This document shows, piece after piece, positions 25,150-33,886 of a stretch of DNA of 51,320 nt. The position numbers and the translations under genes were made by a program. The notes under the pieces were generated by a model. That model did not search any database and was not told the DNA's origin. It saw only the letters and a list, made by a program, of their open reading frames with translations. Position 1 is the stretch's first letter; every line of letters starts with the position of its first letter. The stretch comes from Candidatus Bathyarchaeota archaeon. Lineage in GTDB: Archaea; Thermoproteota; Bathyarchaeia; 40CM-2-53-6; RBG-13-38-9. The stretch spans positions 1-51,320 of the forward strand of contig JAOZGX010000044.1 in the NCBI GenBank assembly GCA_026015185.1, in the 5' to 3' direction.

Positions 25150-25992
25150 ATGAAAGTCGCAATTATCAAAGGTGCAAATCCTTCCAATATGACTGTTAAG
25201 GCATTAGAGATGATAAATGGGAATAAAGTATTGCCTTTAAAAAAACCAGTTTTAATCAAACCAAATTATTTAAACGCGAATCATCCCTCAACCGGAATCA
25301 CTACAGATAGTAGAATTATTGAAGGAGTAATAAAATTCCTAAAAAAATATGAATTTGAGAATATCATAATTGGGGAAGGGAGTGGATTTGCTGATACTTT
25401 TGAAGCTTTTCACATTGCTGGGGTGGATTTGATATCAAAAAAATTTAATGTAAAAACAGTTGATTTAAATAAAGATGAATTCATTGAAAAGAAACCATTA
25501 CATCCACTCAATTTAGAAAAAGTAAAAATTGCAAAGACAGCTCTTGAAAGCTCGATAATCAGCATTCCTAAACTAAAACCTCATAGAATAGCTGGAGCTT
25601 CCTTAAGCATAAAGAACATGATGGGTGCAATGACACCTAAAGGTTCGATGCATTCTAATCTAAGTAAAAACATAGTTGACTTGGCTTCTATTATTAAACC
25701 AGACTTAGCAGTTATTGACGGTATAATTGCTGGACAAGGACACGAGTCAAGTGGCAATCCCTTGATTATGAATTTGGTTATTGCGGGTATTGATCCTGTT
25801 GCAGTGGATACGGTCGGCGCAAGTATAATGGGAATACCCATAGATGATATCAAACATCTGGCTTTTGCAGAAAAAAAAGGTCTTGGAACTGCTGATTTAA
25901 ATAGAATAGAGATCTTGGGAGAACCTATTGAAAAAGTAAGAAAGAATTTTGAAAGATCAATATTGTCTGGGTTACTACGATACTTTGGTTGA
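25150..25992 (+). CDS. DUF362 family protein
   Basis: 280 residues from the ATG at 25150, which follows GGGTGGTT; a TTG four codons earlier is in frame. Family signatures are VLIKPNYLNANHPSTGITTDSRIIEGVIKFLKK, IIGEGSG, ISIPKLKPHRIAGASLSIKNMMG and GHESSGNPLIMNLVIAGIDPVAVDTVGASIMGI. DUF362 proteins are often fused to or followed by ferredoxin domains; this one has only the core domain. The biochemical role of the family is not established. It follows aconitase on the same strand after 70 bases, with its own AT-rich promoter region. Confidence 0.9.
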   Translation: MKVAIIKGANPSNMTVKALEMINGNKVLPLKKPVLIKPNYLNANHPSTGITTDSRIIEGVIKFLKKYEFENIIIGEGSGFADTFEAFHIAGVDLISKKFNVKTVDLNKDEFIEKKPLHPLNLEKVKIAKTALESSIISIPKLKPHRIAGASLSIKNMMGAMTPKGSMHSNLSKNIVDLASIIKPDLAVIDGIIAGQGHESSGNPLIMNLVIAGIDPVAVDTVGASIMGIPIDDIKHLAFAEKKGLGTADLNRIEILGEPIEKVRKNFERSILSGLLRYFG

Positions 25993-26009
25993 GCATCTCT
26001 TTTTTTCTA

Positions 26010-26774
26010 TTAAATTTTCAATTGAAAGAAATTTATAGCATTTTTAGTTGTGATTTCATCGATTTCTTCAAAATTAGTCTTCTTAATTTCTGCCACTTTC
26101 TTCACAATATAGCTTGTAGAAGTAGGATCATTTCTTTTATTAACGAAGGAATCCGGAGCAAGCCATGGAGAATCAGTTTCAATTAACAGTTTATGTATTG
26201 GACAATCTCTAACCACTTTTTTATGCTTTTTACTTTTAAGAACAATTGAATTCATTGATATATGCCAATTATTTTCGATCACTCTTTTTGTTAATTTATT
26301 AGCTCCAAACATATGCATTACAACATTCTTTGCTTGTTCTTCCTCTAGAATCTCTATTGTATCTTCATAAGCATCTCTAGAATGAATGATTAAAGGCAAT
26401 TCTAATTGCTTTGCTAACGATATGAGTTGGGCAAATAATTCTTTTTGATTCTCTCTTTGATTTTTATTTTTTACCCAAAAATAATCTAATCCAATCTCTC
26501 CAATTCCTACAAATTTCTTCTTGTTTATTCTCAATTTTTCAATAAACGAATTTATCTCTTTGTTTGAAAATTCTTTGATATAGATTGGATGCATCCCAGC
26601 AGTAGCAAATACAAAATTTTTAAATTTTTCAACAATTTCGAGAGTCAAATTAAAATTTTGTGGATGAGCACATGACGTTATGATTGCTTTTAATTGTTTT
26701 TGGCATTTTTCTATTATCGAGTATCGATCGTTATTATAATCCTTTTGTTCAAGATGGCAATGTATATCGATCAT
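26010..26774 (-). CDS. TatD-family metal-dependent hydrolase
   Basis: 254 residues. TIM-barrel amidohydrolase with metal ligands in DIHCHLE (HxH), the GEIGLDYFW glutamate, LIIHSRDAYEDT, VMHMFGA and the final Asp in LIETDSPWLAPD. TatD enzymes are magnesium-dependent nucleases or phosphodiesterases implicated in DNA and RNA quality control. In archaea they appear as single-domain proteins of this length. ATG start. The gene is convergent with the DUF362 gene, 17 bases between stops. Confidence 0.93.
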   Translation of the reverse strand: MIDIHCHLEQKDYNNDRYSIIEKCQKQLKAIITSCAHPQNFNLTLEIVEKFKNFVFATAGMHPIYIKEFSNKEINSFIEKLRINKKKFVGIGEIGLDYFWVKNKNQRENQKELFAQLISLAKQLELPLIIHSRDAYEDTIEILEEEQAKNVVMHMFGANKLTKRVIENNWHISMNSIVLKSKKHKKVVRDCPIHKLLIETDSPWLAPDSFVNKRNDPTSTSYIVKKVAEIKKTNFEEIDEITTKNAINFFQLKI

Positions 26775-26965
26775 ATGAGGACTATAGTCTTTCTATGATA
26801 TATTTATTTTAACTAATTAATCGCTTAAAAATTGGTTCCAATATTTAATGGATTTTATATAAAATTTTATTATATATTTCCAGCAGCCTAGATAAACGCT
26901 GACTAAATGATTCGATCGCTTTTTGTTTTATTGATTTAAAAAAATAGAATCGAATTAATGCCTAA

Positions 26966-27478
26966 CTACTTGTCATAGCATTCTTCGCATAAGAATAATC
27001 CATCACTTTCTTTAAGACCATCAGACCAATTTTCACATTTTTCACATTGGCCCGTTATTCCCAACTCACCTATTGGAGTCTCTATTACAGTAAGATTTGA
27101 TTTTTCAGAGATAATAGCGATAAGCTCAGGTGTTATTCTGGCAATATCATCACTTGAAATAATACCTGCAAGACTTGTACCTTTAATCACTATGAGCCTT
27201 CTTACTCCACGATCCCTCATCTTTTTTGTAGCTTCTGTAATATTTACAGTGGATTCAATCGTATGCAAAGGACTACTCATAATCTCTTTAGCTTTCAAAG
27301 TACTCGGTTTAATATCCTTTGAGACTATTCTGCCAATTATATCTCTTTCAGTTATGATACCTATTGGTCTTCTGCTCTGATCTAAAACTATTACACTTCC
27401 AATTTTCTTAGATCGCATTAATGACGCTATCTTATCAATCTTATCATCGATCTTGACAGTCACCACTGGCGAGGACAT
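26966..27478 (-). CDS. CBS-domain pair protein with C-terminal zinc ribbon
   Basis: 170 residues. Two CBS repeats (about 1-60 and 65-120; VVTVKIDDKIDKIASLM...GIITERDIIGRIV and IMSSPLHTIESTVNITEATKKM...GIISSDDIARI) form a Bateman module that usually binds adenylates or S-adenosylmethionine. The C terminus adds CEKCENWSDGL...LFLCEECYDK, a four-cysteine ribbon. The frame is open upstream (DEIDIEVGDV) without a start codon, whereas ATG at 27478 has GGTGAT five bases before it. The upstream region has a TATA-like TTTTATATAAC (minus strand, about 27562-27572) overlapping a near-perfect inverted repeat, an obvious operator candidate. Confidence 0.92.
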   Translation of the reverse strand: MSSPVVTVKIDDKIDKIASLMRSKKIGSVIVLDQSRRPIGIITERDIIGRIVSKDIKPSTLKAKEIMSSPLHTIESTVNITEATKKMRDRGVRRLIVIKGTSLAGIISSDDIARITPELIAIISEKSNLTVIETPIGELGITGQCEKCENWSDGLKESDGLFLCEECYDK

Positions 27479-27574
27479 TACATCACCGACTTCTATGTCA
27501 ATCTCGTCGTTATTGCTGATATTGATCTACTCCTATTGTCTGAATAATGGTTTGAGCAATCTGTTATATAAAAA

Positions 27575-27600
27575 AATAACTAACGAATTAGTTAGTTATT
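27575..27600. promoter_or_regulatory. Inverted repeat, candidate operator
   Basis: AATAACTAAC-GAATTA-GTTAGTTATT: ten-base arms with a six-base centre. It lies just upstream of the minus-strand TATA-like sequence of the CBS-domain gene and faces the cas1 remnant on the other side. Confidence 0.65.
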
Positions 27601-27657
27601 AGGTTTTAGCACACGCACAATGAAAAAGAAAGAACAGGTCATATTATTGTCTAATGA

Positions 27658-28095
27658 GTTTTATTATCCTTTACTGAAGAAAATTCGTTTAAGAAATCAG
27701 ATTTCTTCTTTACAGATAACTATGTTCTGAGATTAAAGCCAGTAGCTTTTAAGAAATTTCTTGAATCATTAAGAATCCAATTTAATTCCACTACAAATTA
27801 CAAAGGTTTGAATTATCAATGGGATACAATCATATTGCAAAAGACAAGAGAATTAGCAAATTTCATTCTAGATAAAAGTAGAAGCATAAACTTCTCTAGA
27901 CTAATCCCCCATTTAGATAGACAAGATACAAGGGAATTAAGAGAAAAAATACTTTCTTTAACTGTGGCAGATGCTAGAAAAAATGGAATTAATAAGAGTA
28001 CTTTGTGGTATTTACAAAAAAGAGCGAAATTGGAAAAGCCACTGAGAATTAATCAAAACATAAGACATTTACTGAAATTCAATAATTATCCTTAG
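27658..28095 (+). pseudogene. C-terminal remnant of CRISPR-associated cas1
   Basis: The frame is open from just after a TGA (27655-27657), without a start codon, for 145 residues. It reads DNYVLRLKPVAFKKFLESL, then NYKGLNYQWDTIILQKTREL and RQDTRELREKILSLTVADA, ending GINKSTLWYLQKRAKLEKPL. This is the C-terminal helical half of an archaeal Cas1 integrase. The N-terminal half, including the beta domain and the first metal ligand, is absent, and upstream DNA shows no Cas1-like sequence in any frame. No cas2, other cas genes or CRISPR array lie in the window. A start at TTG 27808 would give an even shorter fragment. It is most likely a decayed leftover of a lost adaptation module. Confidence 0.75.
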
Positions 28096-28141
28096 TAATT
28101 ATTATGATAATGAAAAATCTTAGTATAGTCAAGGTACTAAG

Positions 28142-28543
28142 ATGAATTTGAAGAAGAAAAAAATTGTTGGAATACTCATTCTAACAATAATTGTCATAGC
28201 ATTAACAATTTTAGGTTACTTGACCAGTCAAAAAACAGAAGAACAATTAATAGAACAAACTTTTGAACCCATACCACATTCTAAACAAATTGAATGGTCT
28301 GTAATTGATGAATTAATAGGAGAAGTCGAAGATATCAATGTAGATGTCAGAGAGGATCCTTATACTAAAAAAAATAATGTGACAGTGGGTTTTTCAATAC
28401 CTGAATATATGGAAAAAGAGCAAATGAAAAATAAAATTCTAGAAAATTCATTCAATGTATTTGAAAGGTTATTCACTAGTAAACATGAAGTTGGAGTAGT
28501 TGGCATAATAGCTTCTTTTCCCATAGTGGCGCGCGCGCGCTAA
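28142..28543 (+). CDS. Membrane-anchored hypothetical protein ending in a GC element
   Basis: 133 residues. A lysine-rich start and one hydrophobic anchor (IVGILILTIIVIALTILGYLT) precede an outside domain with charged beta/alpha character (VIDELIGEVEDINVDVREDP, VTVGFSIPEYMEKEQMKN). No family recognised. The last codons (VARAR) and the stop are supplied by the alternating GC palindrome at 28524-28542, so the natural C terminus may have been lost. It starts at ATG 28142, 46 bases after the cas1 remnant. Confidence 0.55.
   Translation: MNLKKKKIVGILILTIIVIALTILGYLTSQKTEEQLIEQTFEPIPHSKQIEWSVIDELIGEVEDINVDVREDPYTKKNNVTVGFSIPEYMEKEQMKNKILENSFNVFERLFTSKHEVGVVGIIASFPIVARAR
28524..28542. repeat. Alternating GC element overlapping a gene end
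   Basis: A GCGCGCGCGCGC run (28529-28540) with TAG...CTA-like flanks. It is the only clear element of the set lying inside a reading frame. Confidence 0.7.
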
Positions 28544-28709
28544 CAGAACCTCATATTATTATCAACCGATTTTTTACAGTGTTTTCAATCAACCGAAGAG
28601 TTTACAGCACCATAACATGCAATTATTCACTCTCAAAATTTGAATAAAATGTTTAAGCTAGAATATTAACACAATACATAACTCTAAATGATTTTATGTA
28701 GGTGTTATT

Positions 28710-29672
28710 TTGAAACTAATTTCGATTGCTACTACAGGCGGGGATGCTCCAGGGATGAATGCTACCGTTCGAGCTGTTGTAAGAAAAGCCATGTTAGAAA
28801 ATTTAGAAGTTCTGGGTTTTGAAAACGGTTTCGTTGGACTTCTAAAGAACGATTTCAGGTTTTTAGATGCGAGAGGAGTTGGAGGAATTATGCATCTAGG
28901 AGGAACTTTTTTAAAAACATCCAGGTCGAATGAGATTAAGACAAAAGAAGGAATAAATAAAGCAGTTAAAGTCTTGACCAAAAATAAAATTGAAGGATTG
29001 ATAATTATAGGCGGTAATGGTTCGTTTAAAGCTGCATGTGAATTACATGAAGCCTGTGGGATCCCTGTAATCGGAATACCTGCAACTATAGATAATGATT
29101 TGGCGGGAACTGATACTACGATAGGTTTTGATACGGCCGTAAATACGGCTTTAGAAGCTGTAGATAAAATACGAGATACAGCAACCTCTCACCAAAGAGT
29201 TTTTGTTGTTGAGGTGATGGGCCATACTAGAGGATTCATCGCATTAGAGGTTGGAATATGTTCTGGTGCAGAAGTAATACTGATACCTGAAATAAAATAC
29301 GATATAAACAAAATATGTAAGAGACTTAAAGAAAGTTACAGAAAAGGAAAAGCTTCAGGGATAATAGTCATCGCAGAAGGAGCCGCTGATTGCACAGAGA
29401 TAGTTAAATCTGTCGAAGATAATACCAAATTTGAAGTCAGACTTACGAGATTGGGTCATATCCAAAGAGGCGGTCATCCTACTGCCTATAGTCGACTTTT
29501 AGCATGTAAAATGGGAGCCTCTAGTATAGAGTTTCTACTAGATGGGAAAAAGAAGGATATGACTGGAATCCAAGGAAATAAAATAGTTCCAATAGATTTA
29601 GATTATGCCTCTAAAGAGGAGAAACCATTAGATGAAAAATTATATGATCTAGCTTTAAAGTTGGCAATATAG
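28710..29672 (+). CDS. pfkA: 6-phosphofructokinase (PfkA family)
   Basis: 320 residues, the length of bacterial PfkA. It has TTGGDAPGMNATVRAVVR (phosphate loop), GGNGSFKAACELHEACG, PATIDNDLAGTDTTIGFDTAVNTALEAVDKIRDTATSHQRVFVVEVMGHTRGFIAL (catalytic Asp in TIDND), and LGHIQRGGHPTAYSR at the substrate site. The Gly in GGNGS predicts ATP rather than pyrophosphate as phosphoryl donor, although the usual Asp of GGDGS is Asn here. It commits fructose 6-phosphate to glycolysis. PfkA is uncommon in archaea, where ADP-dependent kinases dominate, so acquisition from bacteria is plausible. TTG start with AGGTG upstream. Confidence 0.93.
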   Translation: MKLISIATTGGDAPGMNATVRAVVRKAMLENLEVLGFENGFVGLLKNDFRFLDARGVGGIMHLGGTFLKTSRSNEIKTKEGINKAVKVLTKNKIEGLIIIGGNGSFKAACELHEACGIPVIGIPATIDNDLAGTDTTIGFDTAVNTALEAVDKIRDTATSHQRVFVVEVMGHTRGFIALEVGICSGAEVILIPEIKYDINKICKRLKESYRKGKASGIIVIAEGAADCTEIVKSVEDNTKFEVRLTRLGHIQRGGHPTAYSRLLACKMGASSIEFLLDGKKKDMTGIQGNKIVPIDLDYASKEEKPLDEKLYDLALKLAI

Positions 29673-29735
29673 GTCATTGCACCAAAAAAGATTTTAATAA
29701 TATATTTGCAATTATGGTCTGAAGGTTGTTGGTTT

Positions 29736-30056
29736 ATGATAACGATAGAAGATTTCAATAATCTCAATATTGTTGTAGGAAAGATTATTGAAATTGAAAA
29801 ACTTCCTAAATCAGACAAACTTTTCAAAATAGTAGTAGATTTGGGCACGAGTAAAAATCAAATGGTGGCAGGAGGGGCTAATATTTACTCGCCTGATGAT
29901 CTAATGGGAAAGCAAGTTGTTGTGTTGGCTAACTTAGAACCAAAGTTAATCCGAGGTATTGAATCTAAAGGAATGTTATTAGCCGCCGATGTCCAAGGAA
30001 AGCCTATTTGGTTAACTGTTGATGAAGAAGTTCCATTGGGGACTAGAGTGAGATAA
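29736..30056 (+). CDS. tRNA-binding (EMAP/MetRS-beta-like OB-fold) protein
   Basis: 106 residues from the ATG at 29736; the frame is open ten codons upstream. It has IVVGKIIEIEKLPKSDKLFKIVVDLG, MVAGGANIYSPDDLMGKQVVVLANLEPKLIRGIESKGMLLAA and VPLGTRVR, the tRNA-binding OB-fold shared by CsaA, Arc1p/EMAP II and the C-terminal MetRS extension. As a stand-alone archaeal protein it is either a trans-acting MetRS beta subunit or a CsaA-like chaperone, and the sequence cannot decide. It follows pfkA by about 60 bases on the same strand. Confidence 0.93.
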   Translation: MITIEDFNNLNIVVGKIIEIEKLPKSDKLFKIVVDLGTSKNQMVAGGANIYSPDDLMGKQVVVLANLEPKLIRGIESKGMLLAADVQGKPIWLTVDEEVPLGTRVR

Positions 30057-30078
30057 ATTATTTCAATATTTCAGCAAC

Positions 30079-30609
30079 TCATACTCTTGCCATTACTCTA
30101 TTTTCTATCATCTTTGTTACTTCATTATCGTTGAATAAATCATTGAATGATTTTAGTAGGATTGATTTGTAAATCTCAGTTTCCTTATCGCTCATATATT
30201 GGAACTGATATGGGCCATCATAAGGAGATGGCTTTCCTTCGCGAGTTATGAACTCAATATGCATGAAAGGATCTCCTTTTTTTATGGTTATCGGCTGTCT
30301 ATCGTTACTAAGGTTCACTATTTCTAATGCTAGTCTTCCAATGAATCCACTATGTATTTTAGCAGCGTTTAGGAAGGACAATCCCATTCTTCCAAATTTA
30401 CTTTTAGCAGTCAAATGTGCTACTATATTTGGAGGAGTAAATACTATCTCATTTGAAATTAGATTTTGATGTTCCAGATATTGTAGTACTGTCTCTTCTT
30501 TAACTGTAAGTACATAACCATCACCGTCCATTAGTTCTTCATTATATGGATATACGCATCTGTACTCATTAATTAGAGAAAGAAGCTTATCTTGCCCAAT
30601 AATACACAT
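30079..30609 (-). CDS. dCTP deaminase/dUTPase-superfamily protein
   Basis: 176 residues. DCD/dUTPase trimeric fold: DGYVLTV near the start, FTPPNIVAHLTAKSKFGRMGL (nucleotide-binding Ser/Arg loop), KIHSGFIGRLALEIVNLS (catalytic strand with Glu in LEI), and IKKGDPFMHIEFI. In canonical dCTP deaminases the catalytic strand reads AGxIDPGFxGxxxLE; here IHSGF replaces IDPGF, so activity on dCTP or dUTP is probable but not proved. It should help produce dUMP or keep uracil out of DNA. ATG start. The upstream gap of about 120 bases separates it from porB. Confidence 0.85.
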   Translation of the reverse strand: MCIIGQDKLLSLINEYRCVYPYNEELMDGDGYVLTVKEETVLQYLEHQNLISNEIVFTPPNIVAHLTAKSKFGRMGLSFLNAAKIHSGFIGRLALEIVNLSNDRQPITIKKGDPFMHIEFITREGKPSPYDGPYQFQYMSDKETEIYKSILLKSFNDLFNDNEVTKMIENRVMARV

Positions 30610-30728
30610 TTTTTACACGCCTTTAGTTAATTTTTGTTGAAGTAGTAATTATTTTCAATTTTTGATTTCATCTAAATTGAATTAAAAAAAAGATTCTAAA
30701 AGAAGTTAAAGTCCATTATTTGTCAAGA

Positions 30729-31655
30729 TTATGAATTTTGCATTTCACATAGTTTTTCTAATCTTCCCCAGTTCTTATTAACTCTATCTTGGATAAGTTC
30801 TAACTCTTTAGAGTGCTCAGGTTTGAAAAGATGTTTAAACCTACCTTGAGGTTTCATATACTCTATTACTGGTAAAGGTTTAGGAATTTTTATATTAATT
30901 TGATATTTTCCATGATCATACTCATAAACTGGGAAATACCTAGTCTGAGTTGCTAATCTCGCAATTCTAAAAGTATCTTTATCTTCATGACGCCATCCTC
31001 TAGGGCAAGGTGCAATAATATGTATTACTGCTGGGCCTTCAACTTCAAGACCTTTTTGTACCTTAGTCATAAAATCGTTCCAATATGCTATATTTGCGGT
31101 TGCAGCATAATCAATTCCATGTGCAATACTTATACCGATTAAATCCTTCTTCCATTCAGGCTTTCCAGGTATCTTCTTTCCTCCCCAGGAAGTGGTAGTT
31201 GATGCACCATGAGGCGTAGCCCCTGATCTTTGAATGCCTGTATTCATATAAGCTTCATTGTCGTAGCATAGGTACAGGAAATCATGTCCCCTCTCTAAAG
31301 CACCTGATAATGCTTGAATTCCAATATCAAATGTTCCTCCATCTCCACCTACGGCGATTATATTGACCTTTCTAGGCTTGGAGCTTCTTCTTCCCATGGC
31401 TTTATATGCCGCTTCAATTCCACTTGCAGTCGCCGCTGCATTTTCAAATGCTGAGTGTACCCAAGGAACTAACCATGAAGTGTATGGATAATATGTAGTC
31501 CCTACTTCGATACATCCGGTAGCAGTAGTAATTATCGTGTTTTTTCCAGCTGCTTTCATCATCATTCGCATTGCGACTGAAGGTCCACACCCTGAACAAA
31601 GCCTATGTCCGGGAATGTATAGCTCTTCTGTAGAAAGTTCTTTTAAAACAACCAT
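30729..31655 (-). CDS. porB: Pyruvate:ferredoxin oxidoreductase, beta subunit
   Basis: 308 residues from the ATG at 31655, which is preceded by GGTGAT and overlaps nothing; a GTG at 31664 would overlap the porA stop. It carries the iron-sulfur cysteine pair GHRLCSGCGPSVAMRM, a further Cys in TTATGCIEV, and the thiamine diphosphate motif GDGGTFDIGIQALSGALERG...YDNEAYMNTG. The HIIAPCPRGW segment is usual for four-subunit POR. It is the last gene of the porC-porD-porA-porB operon. The enzyme splits pyruvate to acetyl-CoA, CO2 and reduced ferredoxin, or runs in reverse for carbon fixation. Confidence 0.95.
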   Translation of the reverse strand: MVVLKELSTEELYIPGHRLCSGCGPSVAMRMMMKAAGKNTIITTATGCIEVGTTYYPYTSWLVPWVHSAFENAAATASGIEAAYKAMGRRSSKPRKVNIIAVGGDGGTFDIGIQALSGALERGHDFLYLCYDNEAYMNTGIQRSGATPHGASTTTSWGGKKIPGKPEWKKDLIGISIAHGIDYAATANIAYWNDFMTKVQKGLEVEGPAVIHIIAPCPRGWRHEDKDTFRIARLATQTRYFPVYEYDHGKYQINIKIPKPLPVIEYMKPQGRFKHLFKPEHSKELELIQDRVNKNWGRLEKLCEMQNS

Positions 31656-31660
31656 TTTTA

Positions 31661-32839
31661 TCACCTTCTAACTCCCAGATATCTTACGGGATCTGCGATC
31701 TTACCTTTCTTCTGAACATCTAAGCCTTCACTGAATATTTCTTCTATTAACGATGGAGTAACATCTCTTCCACCAAGACCCATAATTACATTAAAGACTT
31801 TAAGATCTATGTCCATAGATTGCAATAGAGACATTACATCACTACATAATGGTCCGTAAGGAGCACCAAAACTTATGCATCTATCGATTACAGCTAAAAC
31901 ATCCAAATTCTTAATTGATGAGAAAATTTCTTTTGAAGGGAAAGGTCTATAAAGCCACGGCTTAATTACACCAACCTTTTTTCCCTCGTTCCTAAGTTTC
32001 TCAGCTATAGTGATTGCAGTTCCAGTGCAACTGCCCAAAGCCATGACTCCTATATCCGCATCCTCGATCCCATAGGTTTCTATAAGATCATATTTCCTAC
32101 CAGATACGTCCGCAAATTCATTATTCACTTCTCTCATAACCTCAGGAACTTTATTCATTGCGTCAACTTGTTGCATTTTCAATTCAAAATAGAACTCTGG
32201 ATTATTTCCTGCTCCAACAGTTATCGGGTTTTCAGGGTCAAGCATATATTCAAGCTTTTTTGGCGGTAAGAATTTCCTTACTTCCTCATCATCAAGCATG
32301 TTAATGTCTTGAGTAGAATGACTTATCATGAATCCATCTAAATTTACTGTTGCTGGTAGGAGAACATCCTTGTTCTCTGCTATCTTAAATGCCTGAATGG
32401 TCCAGTCGTATGCTTCTTGGGCATCTTCTGTATATATTTGTATCCAACCGCAATCTCTGGATCCCATCATGTCTGAGTGATCTGCATAAATATTGATCGG
32501 TGCAGATAGAGCTCTATTGGCTACCCCCATAACTATTGGACATCGCAAACTTGAACCTACGTATAGAATTTCATGCATTAAAGCCAGACCTTGACTAGCT
32601 GTTGCTGTAAAAACCCTTGCACCGGTTAGGCTGGCCCCAACACTTGCTGACATAGCAGAGTGTTCTGATTCAACACATACAAACTCTGTATTTACTTCAC
32701 CATTAGCAACAAACTCATTGAATTTTTCAACAATTATTGTTTGTGGAGTAATTGGGTAAGCTGCTACAACATCCACATCACATTGTTTAGCTGCATAAGC
32801 TACAGCTTCATCTCCGTTTAGACCTACTATTTTACTCAT
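31661..32839 (-). CDS. porA: Pyruvate:ferredoxin oxidoreductase, alpha subunit
   Basis: 392 residues, normal for POR alpha. It has AAYPITPQTIIVEKFNEFV (substrate/thiamine pyrimidine domain), ESEHSAMSASVGASLTGARVFTATASQGLALMHE and the C-terminal domain with GSCTGTAITIAEKLRNEGKKVGVIKPWLYRPFP. The specificity loop after YPITPQT matches POR better than 2-oxoisovalerate or 2-oxoglutarate enzymes, although specificity cannot be fixed by sequence alone. The start is ATG at 32839, seven bases after porD. The stop TGA is six bases before the porB start. Confidence 0.95.
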   Translation of the reverse strand: MSKIVGLNGDEAVAYAAKQCDVDVVAAYPITPQTIIVEKFNEFVANGEVNTEFVCVESEHSAMSASVGASLTGARVFTATASQGLALMHEILYVGSSLRCPIVMGVANRALSAPINIYADHSDMMGSRDCGWIQIYTEDAQEAYDWTIQAFKIAENKDVLLPATVNLDGFMISHSTQDINMLDDEEVRKFLPPKKLEYMLDPENPITVGAGNNPEFYFELKMQQVDAMNKVPEVMREVNNEFADVSGRKYDLIETYGIEDADIGVMALGSCTGTAITIAEKLRNEGKKVGVIKPWLYRPFPSKEIFSSIKNLDVLAVIDRCISFGAPYGPLCSDVMSLLQSMDIDLKVFNVIMGLGGRDVTPSLIEEIFSEGLDVQKKGKIADPVRYLGVRR

Positions 32840-32846
32840 TTTTAAG

Positions 32847-33125
32847 CTAACCTTCCACCATCTTTATGCATTTTACAGGGCATTCAGCAGCACATAGACC
32901 GCATCCTTTGCATTGATCGTAATTAATTTCAACTCCATCTTTGGGTCTATCTATTGATGGTTCTGGGCAAAAAATCCAACAAAGTAAGCATTTCGTGCAC
33001 TTTTCATGATCTATGACTGGTTTAAAGACTCTCCAGTCACCTGTTTTGTATTGTGGATCCCCGGGTTTGTATACGTTACCTGCTAATGGAACATCTTTAT
33101 AATTGGGAAATTCAATCTCACTCAT
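32847..33125 (-). CDS. porD: Pyruvate:ferredoxin oxidoreductase, delta (ferredoxin) subunit
   Basis: 92 residues. Two [4Fe-4S] ferredoxin motifs, CTKCLLCWIFCPEPS and CKGCGLCAAECPVKC, sit after an N-terminal extension ending TGDWRVFKPVIDHEKC, exactly the POR delta layout. It wires electrons from the thiamine site to external ferredoxin. The ATG overlaps the porC stop by four bases (ATGA), indicating translational coupling. Confidence 0.96.
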   Translation of the reverse strand: MSEIEFPNYKDVPLAGNVYKPGDPQYKTGDWRVFKPVIDHEKCTKCLLCWIFCPEPSIDRPKDGVEINYDQCKGCGLCAAECPVKCIKMVEG

Positions 33126-33691
33126 AATTCAGTTACCTCTTCATAAGCTTTCTTAATTGCTTCAACATTTTTCTCTCCTATAGCACCATGAAAGCGTTCA
33201 GAAACTGATTTACAAATTGAATCTAATTTAATTAAAGGTTCGACCTTCACTACTGCTCCTAACATCGCTGTATTTGTTATAGGTTTACCAAGGATGTCTA
33301 AGGCAATTCTAGTGGCATCAACCGTATAGGTTTTAGTATTTTTAATATCTAATTTTTTATTCAAATCACTGGAATTTAAATCCGTATTAACAACAAGTTT
33401 ACCATTATCAACTAGCCCAGATTTAACATCAATAGTTCCTAAAAGCGTAGGATCCAAGACAACTACCATATTTGGATTGTAAATTTGGCTATGTATTCGT
33501 ATCTTTTCATCACTAATTCTTGTAAATCCTCGAATAGGTGCTCCGGTCCTTTCCGGGCCAAATTCAGGAAATGCTTGAACATGTTTGCCCTCATCCATTG
33601 CTGCTTGGGCTAGAAGCCTACTGGCTGTAACTACACCTTGACCTCCCCTGCCGTGCCATCTTATCTCGAATTGCAGCCCAAATACCTCCAT
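33122..33691 (-). CDS. porC: Pyruvate:ferredoxin oxidoreductase, gamma subunit
   Basis: 189 residues. EIRWHGRGGQGVVTASRLLAQAAMDEGKHVQAFPEFGPERTGAPIRGFTRIS is the POR/KOR gamma signature (GRGGQG, FPEFGPERxGAP). It is the first gene of the por operon. The ATG at 33691 is annotated, but GGAGG just inside the frame raises a start a few codons later near CTG/TTG (LQFEIRWHG). The promoter must lie in the 195-base gap to the divergent flavoprotein gene. Confidence 0.95.
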   Translation of the reverse strand: MEVFGLQFEIRWHGRGGQGVVTASRLLAQAAMDEGKHVQAFPEFGPERTGAPIRGFTRISDEKIRIHSQIYNPNMVVVLDPTLLGTIDVKSGLVDNGKLVVNTDLNSSDLNKKLDIKNTKTYTVDATRIALDILGKPITNTAMLGAVVKVEPLIKLDSICKSVSERFHGAIGEKNVEAIKKAYEEVTEL

Positions 33692-33886
33692 TGATTTTTA
33701 TTATGAAAAGAGCAGGCTAATATTTGAAAGTTTTGCGTAAAATTAATAACTAATTCGTCACACATCCCAACGCTGCAGATCTATAGGATACCTATACATT
33801 TAACAAACTTCAATTCTTATCATTTCTTTTATCTGCCAAATCAATATTGACTATTGCGTTTGAAATATGAAAATGTGAGAATAAAA

